From Geoalkalibacter ferrihydriticus DSM 17813 (lineage in GTDB: Bacteria; Desulfobacterota; Desulfuromonadia; Desulfuromonadales; Geoalkalibacteraceae): a stretch of 64,000 nt of DNA. A program made the translations under genes and the position numbers. This document shows positions 9,299-17,238 of this stretch, in pieces; position 1 is the first letter of the stretch; each line of letters opens with the position of its first letter. Under the pieces are notes generated by a model that made no database searches, was not told where the DNA came from, and worked only from the letters and a program-made list of their open reading frames with translations. The stretch is from positions 278,411-342,410 of the forward strand of contig NZ_JWJD01000003.1 in NCBI RefSeq assembly GCF_000820505.1, written 5' to 3'.

Positions 9299-10387
9299 AT
9301 GAAATATTTTTTTGCCTCACGCAAGGGAATCATCACCACCGGCATCGTCATCGGGATTCTTGCCCCGGTGCTGCAGTATCTCGGCAATCCCAAGAACATG
9401 GGGATCTGCGTCGCTTGTTTTGAGCGCGACATCGCCGGTGCTTTAGGCCTGCATCGGGCCGCCGTGGTGCAATACCTGCGGCCGGAAATCGTCGGTATCG
9501 TCCTGGGGGCCATGGTGGTTGCCTTACTTGGGCGGGAATTCAGGGCGCGCGGCGGGTCATCGCCTTTGATCCGCTTTTTTCTCGGTGTATTTGCCATGAT
9601 CGGTGCCCTGGTGTTTCTCGGTTGCCCCTGGCGTGCCCTGCTGCGTCTGGCCGGCGGGGACTGGAATGCCGTTCTCGGTTTGGCGGGGTTGGCGGGCGGC
9701 ATTTATGTCGGGACACTGTTTCTCAAGCGGGGCTATACGCTGCATCGTGCCCACTCCTATCCCTCCAAGGCTTCGGGATTCGTCATGCCCGCCCTGATGC
9801 TCGGGCTCTTATTTCTGGTGATGTTTGAGGTTTCATTTGGCGAGGGGCTGCCCATCTTCTTCAGCACCCAGGGCCCGGGAGCCAGTCGTGCGCCGCTTTT
9901 CATCAGTTTGATCGCCGGTCTGGCGTTCGGTGCCCTGGCGCAGCGCAGCCGCTTCTGCACCATGGGTTCGTTGCGCGACCTCTTCATCAGTCGCGACCTG
10001 CACTTGTTTTACGGGGTTGCGGCCCTGGTGTTGACCGCCTTTGCCGTGAATTTGGTCCTGGGACAGTTTTCACCCGGCTTCACTGGTCAGCCCATCGCCC
10101 ATAATCTGCATGTTTGGAATGTGCTGGGGATGGTTCTGGCGGGATTGGCCTTTTGTCTGGCCGGCGGCTGTCCCGGGCGGCAGCTGATTCTTGCCGGTGA
10201 AGGCGACGGCGATGCCGGGGTGTTTATCCTGGGCATGCTGGTGGGAGCGGCTTTCAGCCACAATTTCGCCATGGCCAGCTCGCCCGCCGGCGTCGGAGGG
10301 TTTGGGCCCTGGGGGGTGGCGCTCGGTTTGCTTTTCTGTCTGACCATTGGCTGGGTGATGACGGAAAAGCGTAGAAAAACCGCTTGA
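9299..10387 (+). CDS. yedE: YedE/YeeE-family transporter of the selenium-associated type
   Basis: A 362-residue inner-membrane protein with about ten hydrophobic segments. It has the YeeE/YedE cysteine signatures FLGCPWR, RSRFCTMG and AGGCPGRQ, and an N-terminal GICVACFERD segment that I associate with the selenium-metabolism YedE subgroup. Proteins of this group are thought to import selenium or sulfur species. I chose the ATG at 9299 because AGGAG lies 13 bp upstream; a longer frame from 9158 has no ribosome site and adds unlikely residues. A TATAAT at 9208-9213 could be the -10 box. It heads a four-gene selenium-trait operon. Confidence 0.85.
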   Translation: MKYFFASRKGIITTGIVIGILAPVLQYLGNPKNMGICVACFERDIAGALGLHRAAVVQYLRPEIVGIVLGAMVVALLGREFRARGGSSPLIRFFLGVFAMIGALVFLGCPWRALLRLAGGDWNAVLGLAGLAGGIYVGTLFLKRGYTLHRAHSYPSKASGFVMPALMLGLLFLVMFEVSFGEGLPIFFSTQGPGASRAPLFISLIAGLAFGALAQRSRFCTMGSLRDLFISRDLHLFYGVAALVLTAFAVNLVLGQFSPGFTGQPIAHNLHVWNVLGMVLAGLAFCLAGGCPGRQLILAGEGDGDAGVFILGMLVGAAFSHNFAMASSPAGVGGFGPWGVALGLLFCLTIGWVMTEKRRKTA

Positions 10388-10413
10388 TTCAACAGTTACG
10401 GAGAGAAAAGATC

Positions 10414-10626
10414 ATGGCAAAGAAAATTGTCGATGCACGTGGGCTGTCTTGCCCGCAACCGGTCGTTTTGGTGCTGCAAGCCCTGAGCGAATCTCAAGAA
10501 CCCTTCGATGTGATTATGGACGCAGGAGCCTCTTGTGATAACATCCGGCGGACGCTGGAAAGCAAGAAAATCACCTTTGATATCCGAGAAGAAAATGGAG
10601 ATACCGTTTATTCCGTTAAACGATGA
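10414..10626 (+). CDS. TusA/SirA-like sulfur (selenium) carrier protein
   Basis: A 70-residue protein with the TusA signature [12 protein letters not shown]; the Cys in the CPxP motif would carry persulfide or selenide. It is the length of a lone TusA domain, shorter than the two-domain YedF selenium protein. The ATG at 10414 follows GGAGAG. It lies between the YedE transporter and the aminotransferase, and the aminotransferase start overlaps its end by 32 bp. The likely role is chalcogen relay from transporter or desulfurase to an acceptor, inferred from family and context. Confidence 0.85.
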   Translation: MAKKIVDARGLSCPQPVVLVLQALSESQEPFDVIMDAGASCDNIRRTLESKKITFDIREENGDTVYSVKR

Positions 10627-11788
10627 CGGGATTTATTTCGACAACGCGGCCACCAGCTTCCCCAAACCTCGGCTGGTGGTGGATGCGGTGCACGATTTTT
10701 TGACCCAGGTCGGCGCCAATGCGGGCCGCTCGGGTCATTATCTTTCGCAGCAGTCGGGCGAGTTGGTGTTCCGCACACGGCGGGCCCTGGCCGGGTTGTT
10801 CGGCCTCAGAGATCCCATGCGGGTGATTTTTACCGCCAATACCACCGAGGCGCTCAATCTCGCCATTTTCGGATTGTGTCGGCGCGGCGATCACGTCATC
10901 ACCGGGCCCCTGGAACATAACAGCGTCATTCGCCCCTTGCGTCATCTCGCCGATCAGGGAGAAATCGCCCTCACGGTGCTGAAAACCGATGGTCAGGGGC
11001 TTATCGACGCGGATGATCTCAGGCGGGCCCTGCGGGGCAACACCCGCTTGCTGGCCCTGTGCCATGCTTCCAACGTCACCGGTCACATCCAGCCTCTGGC
11101 GCCTCTTGGCGAGGTTTGTCGGAAAAACGGAGTGCTGCTGCTGGCCGATGCCGCCCAATCCGCCGGCATCGTCGATATCGACCTGCGCCGTGACGGCATC
11201 GACCTGCTTGCCGTCGCCGGGCATAAGAGCCTCTACGGGCCCACCGGGACCGGCGCGCTGTTGCTGGGCGAGGATGTCGATCACCGGTTGCTTAAACCCC
11301 TCAAGTTCGGCGGTACCGGCAGTCTTTCCGACCAGATGACCCAGCCTGAATTTCTCCCCGATCGGCTGGAGTCCGGGACCCTCAACCTCGCCGGGCTGGC
11401 CGGATTGCAGGCCGGCATCGGCTGTCTGCGCGATCTGCCCGGCGGCCTCGACGCCATTCTGGCTCAAAAAAATCATCTGGTGCGTTACTTTGCCGAGGGT
11501 TGCCGACAGCAGCTGCAAGCCATTGACTTTTGCACGGACCTGACACGCTCCAACACCGGAGTTGTCGCATTCAATTTGCCCGCAGTGGACAATGCGCTGT
11601 TGCAGGAAAGATTGTCCGAGAGATACAAGATTTGCGGGCGCTCGGGGTTGCACTGTGCGCCTCTCGCCCATCAGACCCTGGGAACCTATCCACAGGGCAG
11701 CATGCGTTTTTCCTTTGGCCTGTTTACCCTTGAGAAAGAAATCGACAGGGCTATCGACGCCTTGTGGGAGATTGCGCGAGACTTCTGA
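10595..11788 (+). CDS. Class V aminotransferase / cysteine desulfurase-like protein (TIGR01977 type)
   Basis: A 397-residue PLP enzyme. Visible motifs are [12 protein letters not shown] at the N-terminus, ANTTEALN, the PLP-lysine motif [12 protein letters not shown], and the C-terminal cysteine loop GLHCAPLAH. These fit the cysteine desulfurase-like group that often travels with YedE, TusA and DUF3343 proteins. It probably releases sulfur or selenium from (seleno)cysteine to a TusA-like acceptor. The chosen ATG lies inside the end of the TusA gene, preceded by a GAGAAG; the upstream extension in this frame overlaps TusA coding and is not conserved in character. Confidence 0.85.
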   Translation: MEIPFIPLNDDGIYFDNAATSFPKPRLVVDAVHDFLTQVGANAGRSGHYLSQQSGELVFRTRRALAGLFGLRDPMRVIFTANTTEALNLAIFGLCRRGDHVITGPLEHNSVIRPLRHLADQGEIALTVLKTDGQGLIDADDLRRALRGNTRLLALCHASNVTGHIQPLAPLGEVCRKNGVLLLADAAQSAGIVDIDLRRDGIDLLAVAGHKSLYGPTGTGALLLGEDVDHRLLKPLKFGGTGSLSDQMTQPEFLPDRLESGTLNLAGLAGLQAGIGCLRDLPGGLDAILAQKNHLVRYFAEGCRQQLQAIDFCTDLTRSNTGVVAFNLPAVDNALLQERLSERYKICGRSGLHCAPLAHQTLGTYPQGSMRFSFGLFTLEKEIDRAIDALWEIARDF

Positions 11789-11800
11789 GTTGGAGACACA

Positions 11801-12028
11801 ATGAGCAGCAAGGATACTTTCGTCGTTTTGTTTCATTCCAACAATCATGTTTTCTGGGCCCAGGAGGTGTTCAAGGAGCAGGGCGTTGATCATCGTATCG
11901 TGCCGGTTCCGCGCCACCTGAGTTCCGATTGCGGGTATTGTATCCGCGCCGCCCGTGACCTGAAAGAGGCAATTGTCGCCCTGCTGGCCAAAGAAGGCGT
12001 TGAAGTTGACCAGGTGGTCGACGAATGA
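11801..12028 (+). CDS. DUF3343 putative selenium/sulfur carrier protein
   Basis: A 75-residue small protein of DUF3343 type. It has VVLFHSNNHVFWAQ near the N-terminus, then PVPRHLSSDCGYCIR with two cysteines two residues apart. DUF3343 proteins are annotated as putative Se/S carriers and co-occur with YedE and selenium-utilisation genes. It begins 12 bp after the aminotransferase with GGAGA upstream, completing the four-gene operon. The direct biochemical role is not proven in the family. Confidence 0.8.
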   Translation: MSSKDTFVVLFHSNNHVFWAQEVFKEQGVDHRIVPVPRHLSSDCGYCIRAARDLKEAIVALLAKEGVEVDQVVDE

Positions 12029-12166
12029 AAGTTGCCGGAACCTCCAGCCTTGCCTTTGCTTGAGTCCCGGCCTCTCGTTGTATCTACCTTAGTTCTTTCC
12101 GGTTTTTCGTCCGGTTTTTCCTTTTTTCATTGACCTGCCACCCGATGCTGAACCGTTCGCCCCCAT

Positions 12167-12556
12167 TCACTCCGTTCCGCCATCGCCGATCAGAGGCAAC
12201 AGTTTCTCCAGCTGAAAATAGACGATGAATTTCGGTCCCCTGGCCTGGTCTTCTTCTGGTGACAGGCAGCGCCTGGTCATTTCCTGCAGCAGTTCCGGGT
12301 CGGCGTCTTCGCGGAGTTTTTTCAGGAACAGCCGGACTCCGCGATAGCCAGGGCCGCTTTCTCTGAACAGATAGGCGGCGTAAGGATTTTGCTGCAGGTT
12401 GTGGTGAGTCAGCCGCTCCCGCATGATCATGGCGATGGTTCCGTCGGCCAGGATGTGGGGGCGGGCATAAATAGCCGAATCGACCCGCCCCTCCCGGTCC
12501 GCTGTCGACAACACGCCCGTTCCTTGGCTGGTCGCGAAATAGTTTCTCAGGTCCAT
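12167..12556 (-). CDS. Pyridoxamine 5'-phosphate oxidase-like flavin/heme-binding protein
   Basis: A 129-residue protein with the split-barrel PPOX pattern: GTGVLSTADREGRVDSAIYARP, then a beta strand with IAMIMRERLTHHNLQQNPYAAYLF. Such proteins bind FMN, F420 or heme and act in redox or detoxification. The GAGAAG before its ATG is clear. It lies 24 bp downstream of the MerR/B12 regulator on the same strand, so it is probably co-transcribed and under the same control. The substrate cannot be told from sequence. Confidence 0.75.
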   Translation of the reverse strand: MDLRNYFATSQGTGVLSTADREGRVDSAIYARPHILADGTIAMIMRERLTHHNLQQNPYAAYLFRESGPGYRGVRLFLKKLREDADPELLQEMTRRCLSPEEDQARGPKFIVYFQLEKLLPLIGDGGTE

Positions 12557-12580
12557 TCTCTTCTCCTTTTCTGCTCAGGG

Positions 12581-13456
12581 TTATTTTCCTGGTACCGGGC
12601 GGAAATATTGCCGGCACAGGTTGGGAATTTTTTCCAGTTCGGTGCAGATGACCAGGTTCCGCATCCGCATCCTGCCCCGTATGCCAATGCCCCCCGCCAA
12701 AAGCTTGATCTTTGGATCGAGAATCCGTCGCAAGCCGGCCAGATCCTGCTTGGCCTGCCGAGCCGCATAATGGGCGCTAAATGAGAGAGCGACCGCCTCG
12801 ACCTCCAACTCCGCCGCCAGGGCAGGCACTTCTGCAAGGGGCAGCTCTTCATTGACCAGCAGGCAGTCGAACCCCTGGGCCTGAAACAAGGCCGCCGCCA
12901 TCAGCAGGCCGAGCTTATGCCGTTCGCCACTGAGGGTCAGAAACAGGATGCGCGTCGGGTCCTCACTTTGCGGTGACACCGCCAGGCGAGCCTTGAGCAG
13001 CTCTTCCAGCCGATCGGAAACCAGATGCTCCCGGGCAATCGTCAACCAGCCCTCGGTCCAGCCGCGATCGAGGGTTTGCAGCAAGGCAACGGCAAACTCC
13101 TGAATAAACCTCTCCAGCCCCAATTCCTCCAAGTGCAGCTGCAGGGTCCGGCGCATCTGCTGGGCCGGCAGCTGGGCGGTCAGGCGTTGCAATTCGCTAT
13201 CCATCGGCAAAGCCTGGTCAAGCTTCTGCAGCAGCAGCTCCTGCCGGGCGAGCGCATCCAGGGCAAATATCTGGGCGGGGCGCATGCCGAAATTTCGCAG
13301 CTTGACCACCACCCGCAGCTCTTCGGCCTGCTTGGATGAATAGCTGCGATGTCCGCGGCTGTCGCGCTCCGGCACTGGGCAACCGTAGCGCCGCTCCCAG
13401 ATACGCAGAGTGTCGACGCCAACACCAAGATCATTGCTTAGTTGCTGAATAGTCAT
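12581..13456 (-). CDS. MerR-family regulator with B12-binding photoreceptor domain (CarH/LitR type)
   Basis: A 291-residue protein. Residues 1-70 form a MerR helix-turn-helix (TLRIWERRYGCPVP, GHRSYS). Residues 75-155 form the helical B12-cap domain and 165-290 the cobalamin-binding fold. The CarH light-sensor signature W-x9-EH is exact (W133, E143, H144), and the B12 ligand motif E-x-H-x-x-G is present (E178, H180, G183). CarH binds adenosylcobalamin in the dark as a DNA-bound tetramer and falls apart in light. The gene is divergent from the lipid-modification operon, with paired palindromes between them, which is the usual autoregulatory layout. Light-dependent repression is inferred from these residues. 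Confidence 0.88.
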   Translation of the reverse strand: MTIQQLSNDLGVGVDTLRIWERRYGCPVPERDSRGHRSYSSKQAEELRVVVKLRNFGMRPAQIFALDALARQELLLQKLDQALPMDSELQRLTAQLPAQQMRRTLQLHLEELGLERFIQEFAVALLQTLDRGWTEGWLTIAREHLVSDRLEELLKARLAVSPQSEDPTRILFLTLSGERHKLGLLMAAALFQAQGFDCLLVNEELPLAEVPALAAELEVEAVALSFSAHYAARQAKQDLAGLRRILDPKIKLLAGGIGIRGRMRMRNLVICTELEKIPNLCRQYFRPVPGK

Positions 13457-13459
13457 TTA

Positions 13460-13502
13460 TTGTCCTAGACAAAGTAATTTTCATTTGTATAATAACTACA
13501 AA
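13460..13502 (+). promoter_or_regulatory. Divergent promoter with two CarH/LitR-like operator palindromes
   Basis: TTGTC-CTA-GACAA at 13460-13472 is a perfect inverted repeat. TTTGTA-N7-TACAAA at 13484-13502 is a second one. They overlap a good sigma-70 promoter reading right: -35 TAGACA at 13466-13471, a 16-bp spacer, and -10 TATAAT at 13488-13493. The site lies 46 bp before the phasin-like start and 4 bp before the regulator ATG. Repressor bound here would block both the -35 and -10. The half-sites resemble the TTGTA/TACAA elements known for MerR/B12 regulators. Confidence 0.7.
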
Positions 13503-13547
13503 GAACAATTTTTCAAGAAGAAATTTTCACTTCAGCGAGGAAAAATA

Positions 13548-13835
13548 ATGGAAAAGCCAATGGATAAAAAACTCGAGCAACTCTTTTACGCCGTACTCGG
13601 CGGCGCACTGACCGTGAAAGAAAAACTGGAGGCCAACAATGAAGAGGCCAAAGCCTGGCAGCAGAAAAGCGAGGCCCACGCTCGGGAGTTTTTCGATGAA
13701 CTGGCCGAGCGCGGCGAAAGCGAGAAAGAAAAATTCAAAAGCAGCCTCAAGGAGACGCTCAAGGAACTGATCGCTGAAATGAACCTGGCGACCAAAGACG
13801 ACCTTGAAAAGCTGAAACAAGAGCTGGAGAAGTGA
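13548..13835 (+). CDS. Small phasin-like coiled-coil protein
   Basis: A 95-residue, highly charged, all-helical protein (KLEQLFYAVLGGALTVKEKLE, then Lys/Glu-rich heptads and a C-terminal TKDDLEKLKQELEK). It resembles short phasin-superfamily proteins. The ATG at 13548 follows GCGAGGA; an upstream TTG at 13485 would start inside the operator and is rejected. It is the first gene of the operon controlled from the divergent promoter. In such clusters it commonly precedes a UbiB-type kinase. Its role, perhaps membrane or granule surface association, is unknown. Confidence 0.65.
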   Translation: MEKPMDKKLEQLFYAVLGGALTVKEKLEANNEEAKAWQQKSEAHAREFFDELAERGESEKEKFKSSLKETLKELIAEMNLATKDDLEKLKQELEK

Positions 13836-13836
13836 C

Positions 13837-15408
13837 TTGATCCGCCGTTTTTTTATCGCCCTCTATCTTTGCCGGCCGCAGCGCAGCTACGGGATATTCC
13901 GCTTTCTGATCACTGTGTTCCTGCTGTTTCGCCGGCGGCCAAACTGGTTGCTCTGGCGGCCGCTGGAGCCGGCGGCGCTGGTGGGAACGGTCCGCTCTCT
14001 CGGCGCCAGTTTTCTTAAGCTGGCGCAGGTGCTGGCAACCAGGGCCGATTTCTTCGATGAAGACTACCTGCTGGAGTTGCGCCAACTCCACGACCGGATG
14101 CCTGCGATGTGCGAAATCCATCGTGAACGGGCCTTCCGGCGGGCATTTCCCGATCCCGAAGTGTTCAGCGTTTTCGATCAGGTTCCCCTGGCGAGTGCCT
14201 CCATCGGCCAGGTACACAAGGCCACCTTGCGTAAAAGCGGCGAGGTGGTGGCAGTGAAGCTGTTGCGGGACAACATTCAATTCCAGGTCCGGGTCGACAT
14301 TTTGTTGCTGACCCTGTTCCTGAAAGTCCTTCGCCCCCTGTTCACCGATCAGACCCGCAACTCCATCGAAGCGGTGCTGCAAGCCTTTAGTCGGGTGATC
14401 AAGCAGGAAGTGAGCATGCGGCAGGAGCTGGCCAATCTGGAACTCTTTCGCCAGGTCTATGGCGCATCGGGGGTACGCTTCCCGGTTCCTTATCCGGATT
14501 ACTGCTCCGATGACGCCCTGGTGATGAGCTTCGAGGAGGGGGTGCGGTTCGACGATGTGGCGGAGATGGCCAAGCTGGAGGTCGGGTTTGCCGAACTGAT
14601 GCAGCAGCTGGTGACGTTTTACACCGAACAGATGCTGGTTAAGGGTTTGTTTCATGCCGACCCCCATCCGGGCAATCTCCTGGTCAGCCCGGCCGGCGAG
14701 CTGATTCTGCTCGACTTTGGCATGGTCAGCCGGATTCCCCAGAGCATGCGCATGGCGATGATCTACGCCGTCAAGGCGGCCTATGAGCGGGATTTCGACC
14801 TGCTGGTCAGCGCCACGCGAAAAATGGGGATTCTCACCGAGGAATCCGACCCTGCAGCCTTGAGCAGCGTGGCCGAACAGCTGTTCGAAATCTTCGACAG
14901 CGTCCATCTCGATGCCTCGAGCATGCAGGAGCTGGCCTTCGGAGTGCTGGATGTGCTCCATGATCAGCCGTTCAAACTCCCCCAGGATGTCATCTATGTT
15001 ATGCGGGTCAGTTCGCTGATCGAAGGACTCGGCACCCGGTACATCGAAAACTTCAACGGCATCAAGGATGTTCTCCCGATTCTGCGGCACAACCTCCCCC
15101 GCGCGCTGGGAGAAGATGGCATTTCGCTGGAGACGCTACGCCGGGAGTTTCTGCAACTGCCAATGACAGCCATAAAAACCCGCAGGCTGGTGGAATTGGC
15201 GGAAAAGGGGGAACTGGTGGTGCGGATGGCCCAGGCGGATCGGAAATATCTGCTGGTGCGCCTGGAGAATAACCTGCGCGCCCTCGGCTGGCTGCTATTC
15301 TTTTTGGCCATGGGTTTCTATTTCCAGAGGGTGCCCCAGCCCTGGGCAACGCCGCTCTCGGCGGCTTTCCTGATGATCGCACCCCTGACCTTGCTCAAGC
15401 GGAGGTGA
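13837..15408 (+). CDS. UbiB/ABC1/COQ8-family atypical kinase
   Basis: A 523-residue protein starting at TTG, 1 bp after the phasin stop and preceded by GGAGAAG. UbiB landmarks are present: the KxGQ-like region reads LKLAQVLATRADFF (Gly replaced by Ala), then the Ala-rich-loop equivalent LASASIGQVH, the catalytic loop HADPHPGNLL and the metal motif LLDFGMV. Two hydrophobic helices close the C-terminus. UbiB proteins are ATPases supporting isoprenoid quinone or lipid metabolism at membranes. The altered KxGQ motif may change nucleotide behaviour. Its place in a light/B12-type operon suggests a role in lipid-linked stress defence rather than housekeeping ubiquinone synthesis. Confidence 0.85.
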   Translation: MIRRFFIALYLCRPQRSYGIFRFLITVFLLFRRRPNWLLWRPLEPAALVGTVRSLGASFLKLAQVLATRADFFDEDYLLELRQLHDRMPAMCEIHRERAFRRAFPDPEVFSVFDQVPLASASIGQVHKATLRKSGEVVAVKLLRDNIQFQVRVDILLLTLFLKVLRPLFTDQTRNSIEAVLQAFSRVIKQEVSMRQELANLELFRQVYGASGVRFPVPYPDYCSDDALVMSFEEGVRFDDVAEMAKLEVGFAELMQQLVTFYTEQMLVKGLFHADPHPGNLLVSPAGELILLDFGMVSRIPQSMRMAMIYAVKAAYERDFDLLVSATRKMGILTEESDPAALSSVAEQLFEIFDSVHLDASSMQELAFGVLDVLHDQPFKLPQDVIYVMRVSSLIEGLGTRYIENFNGIKDVLPILRHNLPRALGEDGISLETLRREFLQLPMTAIKTRRLVELAEKGELVVRMAQADRKYLLVRLENNLRALGWLLFFLAMGFYFQRVPQPWATPLSAAFLMIAPLTLLKRR

Positions 15409-15414
15409 ATCTGT

Positions 15415-15786
15415 ATGCAAATGACCAAAATCATCAACGCGCCGCAGGAGAGGGTGTGGGAAATCCTCACCGACACCCGTCTCTGGCCCCTTTGGGGTCC
15501 ATCGATCAGCGCGGTCGACTCTCCCCGGCGCTATCTTGTCACCGGCCTGCAGGGGCGGGTAAAAACTGCGGTCGGGCTTTGGCTCCCCTTCGAAATCACC
15601 CGCTTCGAAGCTCCCGACTACTGGCATTGGAGGGTTGCCGGCATTCCCGCCACCGGCCATCGGGTCACCCGTCGCGCCGCCGGCGGTTGTGAATTGAGCT
15701 TTGAATTCCCCTTATGGGCTGGACCCTACGCGCTGGTCTGTCGCCGGGCCGCCGAGAACATCGCCCGTCTGGCTTTGGAAATTTGA
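15415..15786 (+). CDS. SRPBCC-family (START-like) protein
   Basis: A 123-residue protein beginning with the classic SRPBCC/polyketide-cyclase start (INAPQERVWEILTDTRLWPLW), followed by alternating strands and a final helix. The fold binds hydrophobic ligands such as lipids or polyketides. It lies 6 bp after the ubiB-like gene. The ATG is preceded by GGAGGTG at 15400-15406, inside the end of the upstream gene. Ligand and activity cannot be read from the sequence. Confidence 0.7.
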   Translation: MQMTKIINAPQERVWEILTDTRLWPLWGPSISAVDSPRRYLVTGLQGRVKTAVGLWLPFEITRFEAPDYWHWRVAGIPATGHRVTRRAAGGCELSFEFPLWAGPYALVCRRAAENIARLALEI

Positions 15787-15855
15787 GCGGCCGGCAAACC
15801 GCATCCTGCTTCAGGGCCGTCCGGCAGCCATGGCAGGATTTTGAGGAGAACAGTG

Positions 15856-16260
15856 ATGATTCTTTACTATCTCAAACTCTACCTGCTGACGATTCCGGTT
15901 TTTTTCGTTATCGACCTGCTATGGCTGGGGGTGGTCGCCAAGAATCTCTACCAGAAAAACCTCGCCCACCTGCTCAGCCCGACGGTCAACTGGCCGGCGG
16001 CATTGCTGTTCTACTTCATCTATATCGCCGGGATTATTCTGTTTGCCGTAAGGCCGGCCCTGGCCGGGCAATCTCTTTCTCAGGCAGCGCTCTGGGGCGC
16101 TCTGTTCGGATTTTTCACCTACGCCACCTACGACCTGACCAACCTGGCGACGCTGCGGGATTGGCCGATCAATGTGGTGATCATCGATATTGCCTGGGGA
16201 ACCCTGCTTTGCACCCTGGTGGCAAGCGTCAGTTATCTCATCGGGCGTTGGCTCATCTGA
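15856..16260 (+). CDS. DUF2177-family integral membrane protein
   Basis: A 134-residue protein with four membrane helices and the DUF2177 features FFVIDLLWLG near the N-terminus, GxFGFFTYATYDLTNLATL in the middle, and a conserved IDIAWGTLL. The ATG at 15856 follows GAGGAG; a GTG one codon earlier is possible. Family function is unknown, but it commonly sits in CFA-like/DUF1295/DUF2878 clusters. It is probably part of the membrane-lipid modification machinery of this operon. Confidence 0.75.
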   Translation: MILYYLKLYLLTIPVFFVIDLLWLGVVAKNLYQKNLAHLLSPTVNWPAALLFYFIYIAGIILFAVRPALAGQSLSQAALWGALFGFFTYATYDLTNLATLRDWPINVVIIDIAWGTLLCTLVASVSYLIGRWLI

Positions 16261-16281
16261 CGTCTCGGCATGGAGAGAATC

Positions 16282-16458
16282 ATGAAATCCATAATTAAAA
16301 GTCGGTTACTGCTTGTTTTAAGCCTGGGCCGATCCGTACTGAATCGGTGGATTCAGGGTAAGACCAGCGAAGCTGTTTCGAGGTGTATCTGCAGCAGCAG
16401 GCTTCGGACGTGCGACGACCGCAACCGATTCGAGCGTAGCTGGAAGAAAAGCTCATGA
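16282..16458 (+). CDS. Short ORF of doubtful coding value, possible decayed lipoprotein gene
   Basis: A 58-codon frame with a good ribosome site (GGAGAG) and a start like a signal peptide (MKSIIKSRLLLVLSLG). It then turns into an Arg/Ser/Cys-rich stretch with no recognisable domain, and overlaps the next ATG by 4 bp. The leader without a sensible mature part suggests a deletion or frameshift remnant of an exported protein. It could also be a small translated leader that couples to DUF1295. No family assignment is possible. Confidence 0.3.
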   Translation: MKSIIKSRLLLVLSLGRSVLNRWIQGKTSEAVSRCICSSRLRTCDDRNRFERSWKKSS

Positions 16459-17237
16459 CTATTTACGTCTTTGCCCTATTGCTGCTGCTGGCCTTTATGA
16501 CCCTGGTCTTTCTCCTCGCCCTGCGGCTGAAGGACAACAGCATCGTCGATGTCGCCTATGGCCTGGCTTTTGTGCTGGTCGGCTGGAGCAGTTACCTGAT
16601 TTACGGCAGCGGTCATGGGCGGCAGCTGTTGATGCTGGGATTGGTGACACTCTGGGGATTGCGCCTGGCCGGGCATATCCGCCTGCGCAAACGGGGGGAG
16701 GCGGGGGAGGATTTCCGCTACCGCCAGTGGCGCCGGGAGTGGGGTAAAACCTTTGTCTGGCGAAGCTTCCTGCAGATTTTCATGCTGCAGGGGGGAGTGG
16801 TTTTTGTGGTCGGCCTGCCGCTGATGCTGGTGATCTCACAACCCGGCGGCCCCCTTGGCCTGCTTGACCTGCTTGGAGTTGGAATCTGGCTGTTCGGCTT
16901 CGGCTTTGAAACGCTGGGCGACTGGCAGCTGCTGCGCTTCAAGCAGAACCCAGCCAATAAAGGGCGGATCATCCAGAGTGGACTCTGGCGTTTCACCCGC
17001 CACCCGAACTATTTCGGCGAGGCGACCCTCTGGTGGGGGATCTGGCTGATCGCCCTCGGTGCCCCCTACGGAGCCATCGCCATTCTCAGCCCACTGCTGA
17101 TCGATTTTCTGCTGCTGAAGGTTTCGGGCATTCCGATGCTGGAAACCAAGTACCGGGAACATCCCGAATTTGCCGCCTATCGGCAGCGCACCAACGCTTT
17201 TTTCCCCTGGCCGCCCAAGGCGGGAAACGGAGAGTGA
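16455..17237 (+). CDS. DUF1295 / steroid 5-alpha-reductase-like membrane enzyme
   Basis: A 260-residue protein with about six membrane helices. DUF1295 markers are visible: NSIVDVAYGLAF near the N-terminus, RxGEAGEDFRYRQWRREWG in the middle, and the C-terminal signature GLWRFTRHPNYFGEATLWWGIWL. Those final motifs match the NADPH-binding C-terminus of 5-alpha-reductase and isoprenylcysteine-methyltransferase-like folds. It likely reduces a double bond or otherwise modifies a membrane lipid; the substrate is unknown. The next gene starts 1 bp after its stop, showing tight operon packing. Confidence 0.8.
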   Translation: MTIYVFALLLLLAFMTLVFLLALRLKDNSIVDVAYGLAFVLVGWSSYLIYGSGHGRQLLMLGLVTLWGLRLAGHIRLRKRGEAGEDFRYRQWRREWGKTFVWRSFLQIFMLQGGVVFVVGLPLMLVISQPGGPLGLLDLLGVGIWLFGFGFETLGDWQLLRFKQNPANKGRIIQSGLWRFTRHPNYFGEATLWWGIWLIALGAPYGAIAILSPLLIDFLLLKVSGIPMLETKYREHPEFAAYRQRTNAFFPWPPKAGNGE

Positions 17238-17238
17238 C

